Source: Promethearchaeota archaeon
GTDB lineage: Archaea > Asgardarchaeota > Lokiarchaeia > Sigyniarchaeales > SOKP01
Direction: 5' to 3'
NCBI GenBank assembly: GCA_004524385.1
Contig: SDNM01000002.1
Location: forward strand, 1-20,277
Length of the DNA stretch: 20,277 nt
The notes under the pieces are model-generated. The model was not told the DNA's origin, made no database searches, and worked only from the letters and a program-made list of their open reading frames with translations. Position numbers and translations under genes: made by a program. Below, piece by piece: positions 15,715 through 20,277 of this stretch. Positions within the stretch are counted from its first letter, which is position 1. Every line of letters starts with the position of its first letter.

Positions 15715-15735
15715 AAAAAAAGGAAAAACTAAAAA
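15715..15735 (-). terminator. T-rich terminator of the deacetylase gene
   Basis: On the minus strand three T runs (5, 5 and 7 bases) follow within 25 nt of the deacetylase stop codon, a usual archaeal termination signal. It lies directly ahead of the next promoter. Confidence 0.4.
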
Positions 15736-15738
15736 GAA

Positions 15739-16935
15739 TTAATATCTAATTAAAGCTGGGATAAATTCATCATCACATATTTTAATAAGTTCTTTTGTGT
15801 AATCAATCATTTTTTTCGTTACATCTGGGTTTGCGAGTAAAGTCACATCAGATTTATCTCCTCGATCCCATAATAAATATGGTGTACTTTCATTAGGAGC
15901 TTTTTCTTTCACCTCTTCAATCCAACTTTGAGATAATTCATTTAAAAGCTCCACATCAAGCATTTTAGCTAGAAATAAGCTCCATGCTCTCGGTACGACG
16001 GATATTAAATAGCCTCCACCACCTAAAGCAAGCCATTTATTTTGACAATATTCTTTTGCGCTTGTCTTTATAGTTTGAGCAATATCCCTATATACTTGGA
16101 TTGAAAGCCCCATTTGAGTTAATGGATCATCAAAATAGGTATCTACTCCCAATTGAGATATCAATATGTCTGGCTGGTAAGCTTCTAATATTTTTGGAGC
16201 TGTCTTTCTAAATAAATTTAAATAAATTCTATTACTAGTTCCCGGCAATAAAGGAAAATTAATTGAAAATCCTTTTCCTTTTCCTTCACCTCGTTCATTA
16301 ATACTTCCTGTCCCAGGGAATAAGAATTGTCCAGTTTCGTGATAAGAAATAGTTAAAACGTCAGGATCATCGTAAAATAGCCATTGAACACCATCTCCAT
16401 GATGGCAATCAATATCTAAGTATGCGATTCGGATATCTTTTTGTATTTTTTTGAGATATGCTATTGCCACAGCTATATCGTTGAAAATACAGAATCCTGA
16501 TGCTTTATCTTTAACCGCATGGTGAAGTCCCCCAGCAAAATTAAATGCTACATTGAAATCATCATTAGTCCAAACCTTATCAGCAGCTATTAGAGATCCT
16601 CCACAAATCAAAGCAGATGCCTCATACATCCCCTTAAAGATTGGATTATCCCCAGGCCCTAATCCATGTCGGAAAGGATTGACAGAATCATCTTTTGGAT
16701 TATCGCTGATTTTTTTAACTATATCAATATATTTTGGAGAATGGACCATCTCCAATTCTTCCTTAGTACACATACGAGGAGAAATAATTTCTAATCGAGG
16801 ATTATCAAGAAGCCCCAGCTTTTCCATTAAGCTATAAGTCAAAGCCAGCCGTTGGGGCCGTAACGGATGACTTTGTCCAAAATTATATCTTTGATAATCA
16901 TTAGACCAGATTAAACCAACTTTATTGCCAACCAT
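15739..16935 (-). CDS. AcuC/class I histone-deacetylase-like enzyme
   Basis: A Zn-dependent deacetylase acting on acetyl-lysine or small acetylated amines in the cytoplasm. The 398 residues include the N-terminal SHPLRPQRL, the active-site pair GGLHHAV (H138, H139), the Zn/charge-relay motif YLDIDCHHGDG (zinc ligands D176 and H178), the third zinc ligand in QLGVDTYFDDPLTQM (D265), FPGTGS and the catalytic Tyr in LGGGGYL (Y309). All catalytic residues of class I HDACs are present. Bacterial AcuC acts on acetyl-CoA synthetase; in an archaeon with histones or Alba the target could also be chromatin. It begins 32 nt after the stop of the vWA-zinc-finger gene on the same strand, so the two are probably co-transcribed. 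About 70 residues follow the core domain. Confidence 0.88.
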   Translation of the reverse strand: MVGNKVGLIWSNDYQRYNFGQSHPLRPQRLALTYSLMEKLGLLDNPRLEIISPRMCTKEELEMVHSPKYIDIVKKISDNPKDDSVNPFRHGLGPGDNPIFKGMYEASALICGGSLIAADKVWTNDDFNVAFNFAGGLHHAVKDKASGFCIFNDIAVAIAYLKKIQKDIRIAYLDIDCHHGDGVQWLFYDDPDVLTISYHETGQFLFPGTGSINERGEGKGKGFSINFPLLPGTSNRIYLNLFRKTAPKILEAYQPDILISQLGVDTYFDDPLTQMGLSIQVYRDIAQTIKTSAKEYCQNKWLALGGGGYLISVVPRAWSLFLAKMLDVELLNELSQSWIEEVKEKAPNESTPYLLWDRGDKSDVTLLANPDVTKKMIDYTKELIKICDDEFIPALIRY

Positions 16936-16967
16936 TATAATAATTATAAACAGTAATTTTTTTTCTA

Positions 16968-18128
16968 TTATTTAATTGTCTTATGACATGCGGGACAAAT
17001 TTTATACTCATTAGTTATCATCTTATAACAATGTGGGCATAAAATAAATTTAAGTTCCTCATCCTTTATTTCTTTTTTAATATCTTCAGTTTTGGGGGTC
17101 TCGATTTGGTTAGCATCAGATACTCCATTAGAGATTCCCAATACATTTTCTGCTTGAATGACCTGTGGAGCTTCCTGTGATTCACGATTCTTTAAATAAT
17201 CTTGGATATCTAAAAGTTCTACTCGAATATCACGTTGCAATGCCTTAGTAAACTTAACTTTTTCAATATATTCTTTGTCAAGTCTTATTAAATTATAACA
17301 ATTAAAACACCTAAAGACTTGAGGTATTCCTATCGAGGTTTCTGGAGCCCATTGTGCCCAACAAGTCCTATGAGCTGTAGTTCCACATTTTTTACACTTC
17401 AAGAGATCTCTCGCATCTTTTTCAAAACAAATAGAGCAGGTATCGCTTTTTTTTACTTCAGCTAAATTTTCAGCCAAGTTTATGTAAAATAAATGGCTAT
17501 CTGCGGGAATTATATATTTTCCATCCTCCAATGAACTTTTTTTAATTTTTTTCTTTAATGCTAATGTCTCTAATAATTGAGGTAATTCATTAAGCTTTTT
17601 TACATAAAAAATGTCCCCATTACACTGTTCCACCAATTTCTGTAATTTTTCGTCTTCTTCAGTATCTTTTATTTTCATTCTAATAATATCAATAAATAAT
17701 GGCATGTCTTTGACTTGGGAGATCAAATTTTGAAGAACAGGCAAATATACTGGTGCAATTTTTGGTGTGCCTCCATCAGAAAATACAATTAAGCGAAAAG
17801 CCTTTTCACCAATAATTTTAAAAGCTTGAATGATAAACGAAATTCCAACAAAAATACCTCCTCCGATATTTCCTCCAATAATTACGGATTCTAATGACTT
17901 TAATGTTAGCAGAATATGTTCGGGGTTTAAGGTAAAATCCTCAAGATAATTTGGACCGCTCTCTTGAAAAAAACACACATTATATCTGCTACTCGGGTCA
18001 ATCGAAGTTTTTACTTCACAAAAACGTTCTATTGCTTCATAAATAAAAGGCATTTCTGTTATATTTGGAGTAAGCGCATTCAAGAATAATGTATCTTCTG
18101 ATCTCGTATACGAGCTAGAATCAAAAAT
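16968..18128 (-). CDS. vWA-domain protein with C4HC3 (PHD/RING-like) finger and C-terminal zinc ribbon
   Basis: The 386 residues (counted from ATT 18128) hold three parts. A von Willebrand A domain covers about 1-190, with DSSSYTRSED at its start and RLIVFSDGG (112-120) as the second metal-site motif. A cross-brace zinc finger follows, C231-x2-C234-x10-C245-x2-C248-x4-H253-x2-C256-x17-C274-x2-C277, which fits the C4HC3 spacing of PHD and RING-variant fingers. A zinc ribbon closes the protein: C364-x2-C367-x10-C378-x2-C381. The vWA layout recalls eukaryotic Rpn10 and Ssl1/p44. The first canonical start, TTG 18083, would remove DSSSYTRSED; ATT 18128 has GAGGT 8 nt upstream. Even so the first beta-strand is very short, so a frameshift or truncation is possible. 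The deacetylase gene follows. Function unknown; a protein-interaction or ubiquitin-like/chromatin role is inference. Confidence 0.7.
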   Translation of the reverse strand: MFDSSSYTRSEDTLFLNALTPNITEMPFIYEAIERFCEVKTSIDPSSRYNVCFFQESGPNYLEDFTLNPEHILLTLKSLESVIIGGNIGGGIFVGISFIIQAFKIIGEKAFRLIVFSDGGTPKIAPVYLPVLQNLISQVKDMPLFIDIIRMKIKDTEEDEKLQKLVEQCNGDIFYVKKLNELPQLLETLALKKKIKKSSLEDGKYIIPADSHLFYINLAENLAEVKKSDTCSICFEKDARDLLKCKKCGTTAHRTCWAQWAPETSIGIPQVFRCFNCYNLIRLDKEYIEKVKFTKALQRDIRVELLDIQDYLKNRESQEAPQVIQAENVLGISNGVSDANQIETPKTEDIKKEIKDEELKFILCPHCYKMITNEYKICPACHKTIK

Positions 18129-18136
18129 CTTCTACT

Positions 18137-18141
18137 ACCTC
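18137..18141 (-). promoter_or_regulatory. GAGGT Shine-Dalgarno candidate of the vWA gene
   Basis: GAGGT on the minus strand lies 8 nt before ATT 18128, but 53 nt before the first canonical start (TTG 18083). It supports an upstream, non-canonical start. Confidence 0.35.
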
Positions 18142-18338
18142 TAATTTTTTTAAGTATATTTTGTTAAGAATTTCTATTATGATTAATAATATCCTAATAT
18201 TGTTTCTTTTTTTAATTTTTTATTTATATTTTGAAAGTATGAGTGAAATAATGGTAGGATTAAATACAAAAGATTAAATTATTTAAATATTATAGAAGAA
18301 ATAAAGATTCAATAACAACTATTCTTCTACAGCAAATA

Positions 18339-18893
18339 ATGAGTATTAGATTCAAAAAATTTTTATTACGGGCAGGAAGGGAGAGTGAATTTAAACCACT
18401 TAAAAATGCCTTACTTAATTATTTAAAAAAGGACGCCGAAAACAAATATAAAAATTATCCTCGTCTTTTAGAACTTATGAAAGATTACTGGCCCAATTAT
18501 GAACATCGTTTCATGATCGCCAACCTTTTAAAAGATCATTATGAAGAAATATTTTATTTTTATCTAACAACAATCTTTCCTTTTAGAAAAGGAGGTTTAT
18601 CACTTGAAGATCCTGAAGCGCCTACCACCGTTGATTTTAAATGTGTATATAAGTATCATTATAATCAAAAAGAAATTGCTGTTGTTGAAGAAGTTATGAA
18701 AGAATTAAATATTCAAGACAAAGTTGAGGGAATTTTAAAAAGAGTTTTAATTTTTGCTGTAAGTTCTCTTGCCCCAATGGTAGAGCAAATCTTCACAAGG
18801 CCTTTTGCGTTTCAATTTGCTAATATTGACTCAAAACAATTCAACAATGGAGAATATGAAGTTATAGCTACCATATCTGCTAGAGAACAATAA
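18339..18893 (+). CDS. hypothetical protein, 184 aa, divergent from the vWA gene
   Basis: No family is recognised. The N-terminal half is helical and rich in Lys and Tyr (FKPLKNALLNYLKKDAENKY, LLELMKDYWPNYEHRFMIAN). The middle has FYFYLTTIFPFRKGGLSLED. A helix of Val/Glu residues (EIAVVEEVMKELNIQDKVEG) follows, then a hydrophobic helix (LIFAVSSLAPMVEQIF) and a beta-like end (EYEVIATISARE). No signal peptide or metal motif is seen. The ATG is preceded by AT-rich DNA with a TTTAAATATTATAG element about 45 nt upstream that could be its promoter. It shares a 200-nt divergent intergenic region with the vWA-zinc-finger gene, so shared regulation is possible. Confidence 0.6.
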   Translation: MSIRFKKFLLRAGRESEFKPLKNALLNYLKKDAENKYKNYPRLLELMKDYWPNYEHRFMIANLLKDHYEEIFYFYLTTIFPFRKGGLSLEDPEAPTTVDFKCVYKYHYNQKEIAVVEEVMKELNIQDKVEGILKRVLIFAVSSLAPMVEQIFTRPFAFQFANIDSKQFNNGEYEVIATISAREQ

Positions 18894-18911
18894 TTTAAAA
18901 GAGTTCCTTAA

Positions 18912-18929
18912 TTTTTTGGTTGTTTTTTT
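18912..18929 (+). terminator. T-run terminator of the 184-aa gene
   Basis: Two T runs (6 and 7 bases) start 18 nt after the stop codon, and the second overlaps the end of the convergent carbamoyltransferase gene. Confidence 0.35.
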
Positions 18930-19929
18930 ATTTCTCTTTAAGTAAATAATAGAGAAGTGCTTTAGCTGTATATAAACGATTTTCTGCTTGATCATACACA
19001 ATTGAGTGCTTTCCATCAATAAGAGCGTCTTCTGCCACAATGTTTCGTCTAATGGGTAAGCAATGCATAAATACTGAATCTGAATTTGCGAAATTAAAAT
19101 ATTTTTCTTTAATACACCATTCGTCTCGATAGGGCACTCTTAATGGCTTTTCATCTTTCGCATTGCCATAATGTTTTCGTGAACCCCAGCTTTTTACATA
19201 TACCACATCAGCACCATTATAAGCCTCTTTAATATCATTGGACATGGTTAATGATCCACCTGACTTTTCTGCATTTCCCTTAGCAAAGTTTATTATTTCG
19301 TCATCGAGCTCGAAATTTTTTGGATGGGCTAAAGTTACATTCATTCCATATCTTGTAGTTATTAAAAGAATAGAATTGGGAACGCTTAAAGGTAATGGTT
19401 TTGGATGATAAGCCCACGAGATTACCACTTTCTTTCCTTTTGTTTCTTTCTTTTTTTCTTGTATGGTAAAAATATCTGTTAATGCTTGTAGGGGGTGAAA
19501 TTGGTCATCTTCAAAATTAATAATGGGGGTGTCTGACCATTTCGCAAATTCTCGCAATATTCGATTTCCTTCCTTATATTTCCAATTTACAGAATTGGGG
19601 AATAGTCTAATTCCAATTGCGTCGTAATATCTTGATAAAACTATCGCTGTGTCTTTTACAGACTCAGATTTATAGCCTATCCAAGAATCTTTAATGCTGT
19701 TAAAAATTGGTTGCATACCTAATTGATACGCTGCCACTTGAGTCGAATTTCTTGTTCTAGTTGAGGGATTATAAAAAAACATGCATATAGATTTTCCATC
19801 TAAGGAATTTCTATACTTTTTTGGATTTAATTTCACATCTTTTGTTAACTTTAATAACTCATCCAATTCCTCTTTATCCCAATCTTGAGTACTAATAAAA
19901 TCTTTTTTCTTTACTTTTTTTAAAGCCAT
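18928..19929 (-). CDS. N-acetylornithine-carbamoyltransferase-type (knotted) transcarbamylase
   Basis: Transfers a carbamoyl group from carbamoyl phosphate to an ornithine-like amine. The carbamoyl-phosphate loop is NPSTRTRNSTQVA (STRTR at 56-60), HPLQAL (145-150) matches HPxQ, and HCLPIRRN (289-296) is the HCLP motif. Several stretches match the acetyl/succinylornithine branch and not ordinary ArgF: WAYHPKPLP, YGMNVTLAHP, GADVVYVKSWGS, HCLPIRRN and DQAENRLYTAKALL. That branch has a knotted backbone and uses the KSWG lysine and the LPxRR arginine for the acylated substrate. The loop DSWIGYKSE, which sits where specificity is set, does not match the Xanthomonas or Bacteroides versions I know, so the true amine is open. 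I chose ATG 19929; an in-frame TTG at 19941 would add four residues. No Shine-Dalgarno favours either. Confidence 0.8.
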   Translation of the reverse strand: MALKKVKKKDFISTQDWDKEELDELLKLTKDVKLNPKKYRNSLDGKSICMFFYNPSTRTRNSTQVAAYQLGMQPIFNSIKDSWIGYKSESVKDTAIVLSRYYDAIGIRLFPNSVNWKYKEGNRILREFAKWSDTPIINFEDDQFHPLQALTDIFTIQEKKKETKGKKVVISWAYHPKPLPLSVPNSILLITTRYGMNVTLAHPKNFELDDEIINFAKGNAEKSGGSLTMSNDIKEAYNGADVVYVKSWGSRKHYGNAKDEKPLRVPYRDEWCIKEKYFNFANSDSVFMHCLPIRRNIVAEDALIDGKHSIVYDQAENRLYTAKALLYYLLKEK

Positions 19930-20063
19930 TAATCGACACAATTTTTTCGGTGATTGATAAATCTCAGAAGTTATAATGTTATTTTTGGTTTACATAGATG
20001 AATTAAAAATAAGTTATAGGGATCTTTATTTAAGAATATTTTGTTTTCAAGGTCTAAAAAGAA

Positions 20064-20090
20064 TACTTACTTAAATTTACTTACTTAAAT
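20064..20090. repeat. tandem repeat of 14-bp period at a gene end
   Basis: TACTTACTTAAAT occurs twice, separated by one T (20064-20076 and 20078-20090). The pair straddles the stop codon of the minus-strand gene that runs off the window. Confidence 0.7.
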
Positions 20091-20277
20091 ATTGCCCTAA
20101 ATCCATTAATTCATCTTTTCGCTTAACTTGAATTTTACTTTTTATGCCTTTTGCTTGTCGTTCTAGATAAACAATTGCATCTAATGGAATTCTTCTTGGA
20201 ACTCCTCCTTGTCTTGAAATAATTGTTAATAAATAATCTATATTTTGTACCACTTCGGGACTTACTAACTCATTAAA
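20077..20277 (-). CDS. unknown protein, C-terminal 66 residues only
   Basis: The frame is open from the window edge to TAA at 20079-20077. It reads NELVSPEVVQNIDYLLTIIS, then RQGGVPRRIPLDAIVYLERQ, and ends LMDLGQYLSK. The sequence is helical and charged with no stop codons and normal codon use, so it is very likely real. The NIxYLL-VPRRI-DA pattern slightly recalls the small archaeal UPF0147 family, but I cannot support that name. The gene starts beyond the window. The next gene on the same strand, the carbamoyltransferase, begins about 150 nt downstream. Confidence 0.6.
   Translation of the reverse strand, partial: FNELVSPEVVQNIDYLLTIISRQGGVPRRIPLDAIVYLERQAKGIKSKIQVKRKDELMDLGQYLSK

Noticed and set aside
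15696..15721. T run, CCCC and A run as a terminator hairpin
   Set aside because: The arms do not pair well beyond a few bases; the parts are better explained as a promoter upstream A tract and the T-rich end of the deacetylase transcript.
1615..18127. TAGAATCAAAAA occurring at 1615, 3831 and 18116 as a possible shared regulatory element
   Set aside because: Distance to the nearby start codons differs in each case, and the third copy lies in sequence I read as coding on the other strand; probably chance in AT-rich DNA.
1..20277. CRISPR arrays, insertion sequences, tRNA or rRNA genes, integrase or phage genes
   Set aside because: No regularly spaced repeats, transposase motifs, inverted-repeat ends or tRNA-like cloverleafs were noticed by eye on either strand; a covariance-model scan would be needed to exclude small RNAs fully.

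Overview
The window looks archaeal and most likely comes from an Asgard-type (Lokiarchaeia-like) genome, although no marker gene here proves it. Supporting signs are the very AT-rich DNA, GGTGA/GAGG-type ribosome binding sites, TATA-box promoters (some leaderless), TrmB and archaeal Lrp regulators, a Roadblock/LC7 domain with a coiled coil, and a von Willebrand A (vWA) protein with a C4HC3 zinc finger and a zinc ribbon.

Layout. 1-1.9 kb: the C-terminal half of an ArsB/NhaD-type ion transporter, then a Roadblock/coiled-coil protein in the same frame and a small orphan protein. 1.9-3.5 kb (minus strand): a GHMP sugar kinase and an Lrp-type regulator. A decayed copy of part of the Lrp gene lies on the other side of the kinase. 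3.8-13.7 kb: a carbohydrate/redox cluster, mostly on the plus strand. Its order is EFR1-type flavodoxin-ferredoxin, sulfatase-fold hydrolase with a Thr nucleophile position, xylulokinase of the animal XYLB type, TrmB regulator, second EFR1 protein, DapA-family lyase, an Old-Yellow-Enzyme-type Fe-S flavoprotein on the opposite strand, ThuA-like protein and Gfo/Idh/MocA dehydrogenase. 13.7-18.1 kb (minus strand): an orphan helical protein, an M24 aminopeptidase/prolidase, a possible short gene with its own promoter, an AcuC/class I histone-deacetylase-like enzyme and the vWA-zinc-finger protein. 18.3-20.3 kb: an orphan protein (plus), a carbamoyltransferase of the N-acetylornithine type (minus) and the C-terminal end of an unknown gene (minus).

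How the genes may work together. The 3.8-13.7 kb genes read as a catabolic unit for an esterified or oxidised sugar: ester cleavage, phosphorylation of a ketose, keto-acid retro-aldol cleavage, and redox steps at sugar carbons (ThuA/Gfo pair). TrmB would sense the sugar, and the EFR1 and OYE proteins would handle electrons. The substrate cannot be read from the sequence. The vWA-zinc-finger and deacetylase genes form a second likely operon, and the mix of an Rpn10/Ssl1-like vWA domain with a PHD/RING-like finger is the most unusual item in the window.

Recurring oddity: in three genes (Roadblock, Lrp, vWA) recognisable domain sequence extends upstream of the first canonical start codon. In the Gfo/Idh gene the GTG start lies inside its best Shine-Dalgarno match. 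Non-canonical starts (CTG, ATT, ATA) or small sequence errors would explain this; the sequence alone cannot decide.
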